From Gigaspora rosea (taxonomy: Eukaryota > Glomeromycota > Glomeromycetes > Diversisporales > Gigasporaceae), in contig QKWP01001244.1 in the NCBI GenBank assembly GCA_003550325.1, forward strand, positions 62,001 through 126,000: a DNA stretch of 64,000 nucleotides, in the 5' to 3' direction. Both the position numbers and the translations under genes were made by a program. Position 1 is the stretch's first letter. The number at the start of each line of letters is the position of its first letter. A model generated the notes under the pieces. The model searched no databases and had not been told where the DNA came from. It saw nothing but the letters and a program-made list of their open reading frames with translations. Shown here piece by piece: positions 43,870-53,969 of this stretch.

Positions 43870-44800
43870 ATTAAAATTTGCCATTGATACCATGATTTTG
43901 CTTTATGTGAATCCCTTGCTATTCCAATCCCATTTGATAACATTCTGCAACATTTGAAATTCAACACCCATCTTTCAGATTTTTGATAATGAATGGATGC
44001 CTTATGTTCATCCTTTTCAACTCCAATAACTATATCCAGCTTCAAATACACCATTATGATTACCCATCTCTGCAGATTTTTGATAATAATCGAAAGCCTT
44101 ATGCTCATCCTTTTCAACTTCAATTCCTTCACCATAACATTAACCAAGTGAAAATATTCCACTAGTGTAACCCATCTCTGCAGATTTTTGTAAATAAGTG
44201 AATGGCTTATGTTCATCCTTTTCAACTCCAATTCCTTCACCATAACAGTAAACAAGTCAAAATATTTCACTAGCGTAATCCATCTCTGTAGATTTTTGAT
44301 AATAAATGAAAATGCCTTATATTCATCATTTTTCAACTCCAATTCCATGACGATAACAGTAACCAAGTGAAAATATTCCAGTAGCGTAATCCATCTCTGC
44401 AAAGTTTTAATAATAAATGAATGCCTTATGTTCATCCTTTTCATCAATTCCATGAAAATAACAATATCCAACACTATATGTTCCACAATCTTCACCCATT
44501 TCTGCAGATTTTTGACAATAATTGAATGCCTTATATTCATCCCTATCAACTCCAATTCCGTTTTGATAATTTTGATAACAACATCCAACATTAATTCATC
44601 TAGCATCATCCATCTCTACAGATTTTGATAATAGATCTAATGCCTTATGCTCATCCTTTTCAACTCCAATTCCTTGGTGATAATAGATACCAACGAAAAA
44701 TTTTCCACAAGACTCTGCTAATTTTTGATAATAATTGAATGCTTTGTGTTCATCCTTTACAACCCATTTACCATAACGATAGCAACTTACAAGAACGATT
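43870..44800 (-). pseudogene. Sel1-repeat array, frameshifted
   Basis: About nine Sel1-like units can be read on the minus strand by moving between frames: KDEHKAFNYYQKLAESCGKF, GIYYHQGIGVEKDEHKA, GIGVDRDEYKAFNYCQKSAE, KDEHKAFIYY and so on to IGVEKDEHKASIHYQKSERW and RDSHKAKSWYQW. Each unit is about 36 codons. Such alpha-helical repeats act as adaptor scaffolds and often follow a kinase domain in this fungal group; here no N-terminal domain is present. The array is cut off at its 5' side by the repeat at 44805. The two long single-frame translations across it (43866-44609 and 44596-44898) mix true and shifted frames. Confidence 0.82.
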
Positions 44801-44804
44801 TGAA

Positions 44805-45155
44805 TTACATGGAATCTGAAAACATGGGTCGGTCGGTCGGATTGTTTTTTTTTTAATTTACTGTAAATTAATATAATAATGTTCACATTTAAGGTCATGC
44901 AAGGTTAGTTTTTCATTTTACACGACTAGGAATCAAAAATTGGGTCGGAAGTCATATTTTTTCCGTCAGTCCTTCGGAAATTAAGGTCTCCATCAGGTGA
45001 CACAAGTTGAGTATAGCGGAAAAAAATAGATGTTAAAAATCGAAAATTGGCACAAATGGGATCTAAAAAAAAAACAAAAAAAAAAAAAAAATTAAAATTG
45101 AAAAAATGGGTCGGCGAGTAATGCAAAACGAGAAATCAACTTTGCGTGGCTTAAT
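44805..45155. repeat. Degenerate repeat element with GGGTCGG motifs
   Basis: ACATGGGTCGGTCGGTCGGA (about 44821) precedes poly(T); ATTGGGTCGG recurs at about 44939 and ATGGGTCGG at 45106 after poly(A). GTAATGCAAAACGAGAAATC plus AACTTTGCGTG (45118-45149) matches, inverted, 4497-4527 inside the hAT-like element, and the ACATGG...GGACGG block next to poly(T) there also matches. The two loci carry relics of one family. Confidence 0.55.
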
Positions 45156-45654
45156 GGATTTTGCTTCTTGTTTATTAAAAATTGTTCTAACGGCTCAAGA
45201 ATTGAAAGAGAATTTTGGCTTTCAATTTGTCTTCACTATGAAGATTACATATATCTCTAAAGAAAACCTTGTGAAAGATCCGGTAAATTGTTACTTCTAA
45301 ATACAATTGGGTAATATCGTTGGTTATTTGAGTAATATCTGATGAAATGCGGTTTTTCCTGCTGCTTTTCAAATATATTATTGTAATTTGGCTTTTGACG
45401 CAAGAAAGAGTGTTAAACCTAAGTTATGTATTACATTGCGCAACGTGCGTACTATACAATAGTGTAACGCTTCTCGACAGAATGGGATGTTATAGCAACC
45501 TTTTATTTTCATATTACAGTATTATTGTTAATTATCTTTTTCAAAAAAAAAAGCAGGTTTATTTATTTCTAGCGTTAAAAATTATTGTAATTATTATACA
45601 ACGGGAGAATTGTGTATGTGAACAACATCGGCACGGTTCTAATTAAGATGTTTG

Positions 45655-45822
45655 ATTTAGGCTATCTCTCTCTACCAAATCATGTTACAGTTAAAGATGT
45701 TAATAATGCTTCTTGACAAAAATTATATGATTTCCTAGAACTACTTGATGAGTTAAAAGATTTCAATGAGATAGTTAAAGTTGGCGAATTTCCAAACATG
45801 ATGTATTTTTCTGTATTTTGAA
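45655..45822 (+). pseudogene. Short coding remnant, unknown
   Basis: The frame LGYLSLPNHVTVKDVNNAS, a stop, then QKLYDFLELLDELKDFNEIV and KVGEFPNMMYFSVF before a second stop looks protein-like but matches no family I can name. Confidence 0.35.
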
Positions 45823-46853
45823 TATACGTAGGTCAGAAATCTTAATAAAATTTTAATTTACATTACTTTAATAATTTAATAAAGATATATATATCTACGG
45901 GAGTGTTGGCATTTGGACTAAATCTAACGAAAATTTTATTTTGACTTGGACAAATATGGACATGGACTATTCCAAATAGTGACCATATCCATACCTTCAT
46001 TGCTGAAAATTTAGGTGTTTCGCCTTGCTTTTAGCCTTATTTTTTTCTCATTATATTCAAAATATTTCGGATATGTTAATTTATGCGCTTGATTTGGACT
46101 AAGTGCCTTATGCTCAATAAAACGAATATGGCAATGTGCACAGTCCATAAATTTCCATGTCATGTTCGCTCTTGCAATCAAACAACCTACACAGCCTTTC
46201 TAAGAATTGATTGGGAGTTTTTTTTTTTAATATCATTTCTTATATACATTTCCTTCATCGTTCTGATATTCCATATTTATCTGCGTTACTATCATCCCAA
46301 CAGGCCGCGACTTAAAATTTTTGCTCCCTAAAAAACTTGCGCATATAGTTAATCTCGAGGTTTCGCGCTGACGAAAAGCGAAATCTAGTTTCGTCTTTTG
46401 TCAATTAAAATTTGAAATGAAGAAATGTGAAACTGAGAAACTTACTAGAAAATTAATTAACAAATTTTGAGTTATTAATTTGAATTATGATGTTAAACTT
46501 CATTGCCGTGTCTTAAAATTTCTAGTGAAAATTTTTTGAATCTATAAATTTACTAAATTCATCATAATACGTCTATATTTATATTTATCAAATTCTGTAA
46601 TTAAGTTTTTTTAAAAAAACTGAATATACATGCTGGGTTAAGCCTATAAACATCTCCAGCATTAAATAAAATAAAGAAACTTAATAATAATTTGGTATTT
46701 TTTTTAAGTATATAAAATTTTAGGTTTGTTTGTATTAATAGCAAAACATAGATTTTCAGCAATCATTTTTTTGTTTAGCGGGAGCACTAGGGTTTGTTAT
46801 TAATATAAGTTTTTGGTAATCGTTTATTTTTATTTTTAACGGAAGCGGTATAG

Positions 46854-46979
46854 TTTCGTCTTTGAGTATAGGGTTTCGTCATTTTATGGTTGGGGTTTCG
46901 TCATTTTAGGTCTAGGTTTTGTTTTTCGTCAGAAGAATTTGAGGTTTAGTCTTTCGTCATCATGCAAAAAGGTTTCGTC
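46854..46979 (+). repeat. Six TTTCGTC motifs in 126 bp
   Basis: TTTCGTC begins at 46854, 46874, 46896, 46924, 46952 and 46973, usually preceded by GG and spaced 20-28 bases apart. Further GACGAAA / TTTCGTC copies lie at about 46372-46400. This could be a subterminal array of a decayed transposon. It ends just where the Zn2Cys6 remnant begins. Confidence 0.7.
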
Positions 46980-46998
46980 TAACCTAAACAGCACCACA

Positions 46999-47233
46999 AC
47001 ATTTCACCTCATTTTTGTAATTCTGCCTTTGACGGCATATCCGTAGTTGACTCGGATGCTTTCTTAGGGCCCCTCTTTTGTTGCTGAACGAATATACACT
47101 TCGATTCGCATTTAAGATTTATGCATCTCTTACATGATCCTTCACCTTCATACTCTCACTAAATCTTTTTACCTTTACAAATCTCGCAAGACACAGTATT
47201 TTCTTTTTTTTTATCGGGAATAGGTTTTACCAT
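46999..47233 (-). pseudogene. Truncated Zn(II)2Cys6 transcription-factor gene
   Basis: From ATG at 47233 the minus strand reads MVKPIPDKKKENTVSCEICK, GKKI, two adjacent stops (TAG TGA), then EYEGEGSCKRCINLKCESKC, IFVQQQKRGPKKASE and so on to a stop near 47000. The cysteine pattern and the KRGPKK linker match the cluster of the intact gene at 8469. The third cluster Cys is replaced by the stops, and only the DNA-binding part remains. Confidence 0.78.
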
Positions 47234-47239
47234 CCGGGG

Positions 47240-47990
47240 GTTTTTTTAAATTATTTAAAGTTTTGTATCATTTTGTTCGACAAGTAATTAAAAGGCAAAA
47301 TTTTATCCCCAAAGAATATAAAAATATATAGTCAAAAAAATTTCTTTACTACGTAAATTACAGTACTTACATACCATGAAGTTTTTATTTTTATTTACCT
47401 TCTTTACGGATAAACCGAATTAATTTTCATCACTCAACATAAACAGTTTCAAGTATGATTGTACAAGAATATTCGAATTATACTCCAGAATGCAGATCTT
47501 ATCCAAAGCAAAGAATACTATTTTACATATTTTTTGGCGGTTTAGACAAAGTAAATCATACTGATACGTAATATTTGTAAGGAAATTCTCATTTTACATG
47601 ATTATAAAATTCTCATTGATAATAAAGTACAGTACGTATGTACTTAAATTGACGTATTTATGTATGTTGCATATATTTAAGGGATAAATAGATGCCCGAG
47701 TTGCAACTATTCATTCACAAGAATGTTCTCAAAATTCATGCATTTTATTATATCAATGAAATTGGTAACTTTTACTATTAATTGTAATACCTGCAGGCGA
47801 AGAACGCTGAAGTTTTAAAACATAGAGCCTATGCTCGTTACTATTTATGTTTGATAGTGCCATGCGCGGCACTTTAAGAACCATATTTATAGTCAAATAA
47901 TTTGATATTCGTCGTGAAGACTACTTATATCATAATGGGAACATGACAAGCCATTTGAAAACATTGTTATATTATCGACAGAGAAACATT
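47240..47990. other. AT-rich spacer, no gene recognised
   Basis: No coding frame seen. A small hairpin AGTGCC / GGCACT sits at about 47858-47876. Confidence 0.45.
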
Positions 47991-47998
47991 TAGGATTA

Positions 47999-48111
47999 CT
48001 GTAAAATTATTGTTGACCAGGGATATAACTTTGAAATTTGGCCTAAATTAAGCTTAATTCAGGTCATAACTCAAAATAACGCACATGCCCGCTATTTTTG
48101 AGAATTTACAG
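47999..48111. mobile_element. 113-bp MITE flanked by TA
   Basis: GATTACTGTAAAATT (from 47995) pairs with GAATTTACAGTAATC (to 48116). TA at each edge is the candidate target duplication. The interior includes CGCTATTTTTGAG, also seen near 16778. Confidence 0.6.
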
Positions 48112-48140
48112 TAATCTTGTAGGGATAACTTTTAGCATGG

Positions 48141-48313
48141 CGCGTAACATGTGATTGTCGATCTTTCCGGCCCTACATATAATCACTTAGTGTAATCTAA
48201 GTATATAATCGATCATTTTTTATTTACTGTTACTCTAGATTTGTTAAAAAATATCGGTTATCTTGAGTGATTACAGATAGGATCGGAAGAGACTGACGAT
48301 CACATGTTTCGCG
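48141..48313. repeat. 173-bp inverted-repeat element
   Basis: CGCGTAACATGTGATTGTCG with a following TCTTTCCGG-like block pairs with CGATCACATGTTTCGCG and the matching CGGAAGAGA-like block, giving arms of about 45 bases. Noncoding. Confidence 0.7.
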
Positions 48314-48499
48314 ATATCTTTCTGAGTACCCTAGCCTAGGGCTAGCACATATCTGCGATAGCATATTTCGCGAACATGGCCATCGGGAATTTACGGGAGG
48401 CATGGTAATTTATCTGATAATTGATTATGAAATTATGGATATGGTAATAAAACCTTAACGATCATAATTAAAGTAAGATTCTTAATGATTATAAATTCC

Positions 48500-48576
48500 G
48501 TGCATTGACGTGCACAAAATCATTCATTTTTTTTTTTTGCACTTAACAATAATAATTTCTGTGCATTGACGTGCAC
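48500..48576. repeat. Two identical 16-base hairpins
   Basis: GTGCATTGACGTGCAC occurs at 48500-48515 and 48561-48576, each preceded by TTCYG and followed by AAA. Each folds as GTGCA / TGCAC. Confidence 0.85.
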
Positions 48577-48599
48577 AAATTACATTTGATTTGTAAGCA

Positions 48600-49270
48600 A
48601 ATAAATATTTGGTTTTATTTTTGTTTACTCTTATAATTTTTATCATTTTCTTTATTTTTTTATAATTTTTTTTTTTTTTACAACTCATTAATTTTTATAT
48701 AATTTTTTTTAGTTATTGTCATTGTTTTAAACCATCCTTTAGAGTTATTGCCTTGGAAGTTGCTCTTTTGGAATCACTATCATTTTTGATGTATGTTTTT
48801 TCATCATTTTTGGTGGTATTGCAGCTTTATTTTTTTTTTATTATTACAGTATTTTTTTTCTTTTATTTTTTATTACTTTCTGTATATTATTGCATTTTAG
48901 TATCTCCCTTGAGTTACTGCCATTGGAATTGCCACAATTGGAGTTGTCCCTATTGGTGTTATTTCTAGAGTAATCATTTCGGATTTTTTTTTTTTAAACC
49001 TTTCATTTTGGTACTATTACTTTACTTTGTTTTTTTCAATATTATCAGTTGCTGGGTTATTTTTAAAGTTCGTAGTTTTAGTAATTAGAAGTATTTTTTG
49101 ATTCGTCATGTAAATTATTAAATTAAAGCATTTGTATTATAAAATTTAATTAATAAAATAATTAAAGTTAGTTAATAAAATACGTAATTTAGCTAATAAA
49201 ACTTATAAAATTTAGTTAATAGAATTATAAAATTTAGTTAATAAAATAATGCATATACGATATATGTTAT
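48600..49270. other. T-rich stretch and AT minisatellite
   Basis: 48600-49080 is T-rich with a repeated GTTATTGCC(A)TTGGAA-type block (about 48744 and 48914). The frame at 48753-48968 is not convincing. 49100-49262 holds about seven TTTAGTTAATAAAATTATAA-type units. Confidence 0.6.
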
Positions 49271-50159
49271 TATGTATATATGTATGGATATATGCTATTA
49301 TATGTTACCTGCACCGTTGCATGGAATCTGCGCCTTATTACGCGCTGTAAACGTGCTATACCATACATGTCTCGTATAGATTTACGTGCAGGTTCGTGTA
49401 GTTCCATATCCAAACTTTCTCGTGTATTGCAGTATCATTCCGTGCTGCAATTTTGTTATAAGGGTATGCATTATTGGCTCAATATACATGCCGCAAAGTG
49501 GCACGTGACGCCAATCATTTGTCAGGTTGGGCCAAATTACTGTTATTCGCCAAAATTACCAATATTGGTGTTACCCAGCAATTACAGAGAATTATCGGCT
49601 GTTTAATTTGAATAAAATGATTAAGATCTTGTACAGTCATGCATAATTTAGTTCCAATAGGAGAGAATACATATTAGCGTATTCTTTATTTAATTAAAGA
49701 GAGCGTACAACCATTCTTCAACCAAGGATGAGGGATACGCAATTATGTCGATTATTGTCATTAACATGCTCGACAAATAAATTTTTAATGCAGCCAGCAC
49801 TGTCGACTACTTATGTCAAAAAAGAAATCATAATCAAAGAAATTAAATGGTAAACCACCAAAAAAATTGATATATAATGAAATGAGGAAATAAAATAAAA
49901 GAAAAAATAGTATGAATGCTATTTCAAAGGTCAACGTATTTATTATTCCACATAGCATATCTTTTATTTCCAATGCCTTGCATATCACGGCAGACTCACA
50001 CTACATTCGATTCATATCAAATTTTTCGGCGAGTAACATGAATTTCGATAACAGTAAGTAAGTTAGTAGTAAAGCTTTGTTATTTTATATAGATTAAAAC
50101 ATGAATAATAAAAGTTCAATAATCAATGCGCAAATTAAAACATTATAATATATATACTG

Positions 50160-51249
50160 TTTTGAGTATCATTGCACTTTGTTCGAGTGCATTGCTCCTT
50201 TGTTCGAGTGCATTAATCCTGTCGTGTAAATCACGAATCGTGTCACGTAAATCACCAAACCCGGCACCAATATATTCGTGAATCTAATAATTGATTGAAA
50301 TATATGCAAAGATGAGCACAAGTGAATATTACAAAATACAATCAACTTTTGATATAAAGAACTCTCATAACGACTCTGGCTATAATGAGCTCAAAGTTTT
50401 ACCAATTCATAATTGCTCAGTATAAAAAAGCGCCTGATTTCTTAATAAAATGTAGTAATTTCCTACAATGAACTCTTTTTCTTCCATCTGTTTTAAGCAT
50501 AATTGAACCTTTCTTCGAGTGCACTAATCTTGGCATCAAGTTCGTCACGTAAATCACTAAACCTGGCACCAGCTATATTCGCGAATCTAATGAATGATTG
50601 GAATATATGCAAAAAATGATCACAAAGTAAATATTACAATTACAGTCAATATTTGATATAAAGAAACTCTCTATAACGAACTCTGGCTATGATGAACTCA
50701 AAATTTTACCAGTTCATAACTGTTCAATATAAAAACATCATGATTTCTTAATAAAACATAGTAATTTTCTACAATGGACGTTTTTTCTTCCAAAACCAAC
50801 AGTTAGTTATAAAAAGAGTTGACTGTATTATTAACGCTAGTCTGTTTAAGCATAATTGAACCTTTCTTCAAGTACACTAATCTTAACATCAAGTTCATCA
50901 TGTATATCTGGTATTCGTAAATCTAATAATTGGACCGGATATATGCAAAAGTGAGCACTAAGCAAGTAATACAATTATATATTATCATATATACGTATAA
51001 ATTATAGTGAATTAATAATACCGTTCGATTCCATAACCGATATATTGAAGTTGCAGCAGAATCATCGCTTATGATTAAAGTTGTAGCCGAAGTATTACTT
51101 CTGCTTGAAGTTGTAATAAAATTGTTTTCATTTGAGCTTTCAATATTTATTGATGGAAATATAGTATTTGAGGTTATGCGAGGAGGTAAAATAGCCAAAC
51201 TAATAAGCATATTTGGAATTGCTAATTTCGTAATTATATCTTTCCACAA
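50160..51249 (-). other. Candidate multi-exon gene with a triplicated coiled-coil exon
   Basis: Read on the minus strand, an open Ser/Asn/Thr-rich stretch (51249 to about 51030) is followed by three copies of a ~350-bp unit. Each unit has intron-like sequence ending CAATTATTAG or CATTCATTAG and then a short exon-like segment. The copies translate as IPDIHDELDVKISVLEERFN (near 50890), GARFSDLRDELDAKISALEE (near 50540) and GAGFGDLRDTIRDLHDRINA followed by LEQRSNALEQSA (near 50220). The heptad pattern suggests a coiled coil. The conserved splice-like boundary favours repeated 3' exons. Whether this is expressed, or is one gene with the BTB/BACK remnant upstream, cannot be told from sequence. Confidence 0.4.
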
Positions 51250-51268
51250 ATTAGGTTCACAAATTTAG

Positions 51269-51715
51269 TCAATTAAGAGTAGCTTTTATAATTAAGAATT
51301 TGGCGTCAGACCATTGTGCAGGATTAGCATCCAGATCAGGATTTTGAGCAATTCCCCAACAAATAACTTGATCCCAAATCCAAAATTTTCCTTCATCTAT
51401 TTGTAAATTGTCAAGTTTCAAAATCTTCAAAGTCTTGGAATTAAACACTACACTTGGATACTTAGCAATAATATCATTACAAAACTCTTGTAAAACTTTA
51501 AAATCATCACATTCAAAACATATTTTTAGAAACTTTGGCAAAATTCAGACGTATCCACGATGCATGTTTCATAATCAACTGTAATTGCGCAGTATAAGCT
51601 AATACTTCAAGGCCAAATTCACTAGCAATAATTTAAAAGACCGAAAATTGTAGAAGCATCGGTTTTATCGAATAGAACTATGCCACCATAAATATATCTA
51701 TATAATTTAAAAAAG
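51269..51715 (-). pseudogene. BTB-BACK domain remnant
   Basis: The minus strand reads RYIYGGIVLFDKTDASTIFG, the C-terminal half of a BTB domain, then after a frameshift ASEFGLEVLAYTAQLQLIMK and HASWIRLNFAKV. It continues with a BACK domain: VLQEFCNDIIAKYPSVVFNS, then DQVICWGIAQNPDLDANPAQ and FLIIKATLN. Such proteins usually act as substrate adaptors for cullin-3 ubiquitin ligases, and relatives in this fungal group carry a TLDc domain at the C-terminus. The N-terminal half of BTB and any TLDc part are missing here. Confidence 0.82.
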
Positions 51716-51830
51716 ATACTCAATTATATTTTTAAAACTTAAAAAATTTACAAATAATTTGAACAATTAACATTATAGATTGCTTAATAATAATTTCGAA
51801 AAAATTAGCGGAAATATGTGATATACTAAT

Positions 51831-52041
51831 TGTCGCAGCTGATGCTGAAACTTGGTATCTCGATTTGAAACTATAAGCCCTGCTAAAATCCACAAATACT
51901 CTTTAAATATCAAATCTACACCCAAACCTCACCCTAACCCTATAAGACAAAAACAAAAAATCACCACAAAAAATTTTTAAAATTTCATATCAAAGTAGGT
52001 CAAAATTTCAGCATCAGCCGTTTTCAGCATCAGCTGCGACA
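51831..52041. mobile_element. 211-bp MITE with 20-bp perfect inverted repeats
   Basis: TGTCGCAGCTGATGCTGAAA (51831-51850) is repeated exactly in reverse complement at 52022-52041. CTAAT stands on both sides (51826-51830 and 52042-52046), a 5-bp target duplication. A second TTCAGCATCAGC near the right end is an inner repeat. Interior noncoding. Confidence 0.85.
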
Positions 52042-52046
52042 CTAAT

Positions 52047-53900
52047 TTTTTTTAATAATAACTTTGTCATAACTTGTTTTAAGTAACTTTTCAAGAATAT
52101 AAAACAGGAGAGCTCAAAATAATTGAATATGCATTAAATATTTAACAGTTTGGCATTTGATCAATGTATTACGTTATAATCTTTACTTTCAAGAAGATTT
52201 GCCAAGTCTCTAGAAAGTTCTTAAGAATTCTATAGCCATTTTATACAAGAAGAGTCAAAAGTGAATGTACGTACGTACAGCACGTAGTACTACGATGCAG
52301 TAAACTTTTATATAATGGCGTATTGAAAATATAGAACTTTCAATCTCCTTATATAGAAACCATACATTAAGAATAATATGCATTATCTATACAGAATTCG
52401 ACAAATGCTAAAAAGAACTAAAACTACGCACTACCATATGAACAAAGTCGTCTAGTGAAAGGAAAGAACTACAAAGTGCGTGATTTAACTCTAATAATTT
52501 AAACTTAGAAAAGATATGATAAGTTTAAAAAATCGTATCGAAGTTAATGCCGTAAGTTATTCGTATAATAATGAGGGTTGACCATAATTTAAGATAAAAA
52601 ATAAATTTAAAAAAAAAATAAAAGTAAAGAAAAACGAATTAAAAAGAAATAAATTAAATAACTAAACGAATTAAATTTTTTTTTTTTTTTAAAAAAAAAA
52701 AAAGAATTAGAAAGAAAATTCAATAAATAAAAATAAAGCCAAAAATTTGGTTCCTACCTGACCGTCCTCTCATATATGTATATTTCAGTTTGCGATGAAA
52801 CGATTCAAGAAAAATTGCTGAAAGAAGAACCTTCAGAGTGATTTATTCGATCATGAAGAGCTAGAGAACTATATTAATCAGTAAGAAGAATTAATGAGTA
52901 AGAAGATTTAAAAAAATTTTAATAAATATGAAATTATTACGAAAATAACAATTACAAATCAATTATTCGAATTGATACTTTTTACATTAATTTTTAAGCC
53001 ATCCGATCAGTGATTTATTTCATCCAATGAGAGACAAAACTTTCATTCGGCAAATGGGAACTGGGGGAGGGAATTAGTAAACCCAACTATATATCCTATT
53101 ATTAAATTACGTAAAGTCAACCTATTTAAGATATAATTTGTTATCGTTATGAAATTAATGTTCGATCTATATAGGATTTATTTATCGGTTTACCGAGGTT
53201 TAACTGATTTATTTCTGATTAAAACTGATAAAACTTAGGTTTGCTGGGCAATATTAAAGTTGCATTCATTGTAATATCAGGTTCCCGATTTAAAATAAAA
53301 AATTTTGGATATACTGAAACCCAACCTCTCTCCGGTTTTTACAGTTCCTATAGGACTTTATTCGTCTGTGATTAGATAAGTAAGTATCGAGATATCTTCG
53401 TTTAAAGCTCAAAAAAATGCTTGCGATTGTCAAGACAATGACTAAGTTTTTTCTTTTTTTCAAATCAAATTCGATAATACCTATCTAAAATGACTAATTT
53501 TTTTTATTTGAGTCATGCGATTAAATAAAAAAATTCGCCAACTTTGGATAGGTAATTACTAAATATCATCATAAGATTGTGATATTATTGCTGAAGGTCA
53601 CTGATTTCGTCCAATCAGTTCGGGTAGAATCTCACCAACTTTTGTGTACTGTAACATCAGTTAATATAATCATCCTATGGATTTTACTAATTTTCCCAAG
53701 TTTTTATTGGATTGGTTTATATTCTTATAATGTAACATCTTAGTTGGTGTTATTATTGGGCAACGTGCCAAAATTTTGCAGGTAGTTTTTTTTTTTTGAT
53801 TAGTACGTAAAAGGTGATTTCTTTAACCAAAAATTGAGATTAATGTGTTTTTTCAAAAAAGAGCGATTTTCATGTTACACCTGATCTTGGGCAAGAATCA
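52047..53900. other. Spacer upstream of the F-box/LRR gene
   Basis: A/T homopolymer-rich at 52600-52700 with CGTACGTACGTACAGCACGT at about 52270. A possible 3' splice site (TATTTCAG at 52783) precedes a short frame DETIQEKLLKEEPSE that ends at a stop, perhaps the last exon of a lost gene; this is weak. Confidence 0.35.
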
Positions 53901-53904
53901 GTAT

Positions 53905-53913
53905 CATATAAAT
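53905..53913 (+). promoter_or_regulatory. TATA-like box of the F-box/LRR gene
   Basis: CATATAAAT lies about 60 bases before the ATG at 53970, a reasonable core-promoter distance. Chance matches are common in this composition. Confidence 0.4.
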
Positions 53914-53969
53914 GTGTGCTTCAAATATCTAATACTAGACATTTTTTTACACAGTTACATTAGTTCAAA

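Noticed and set aside
43866..44609. A 247-codon minus-strand frame as a gene
   Set aside because: Most of it is a shifted-frame translation of Sel1 repeats; the true repeat pattern moves between frames, so it is a pseudogene.
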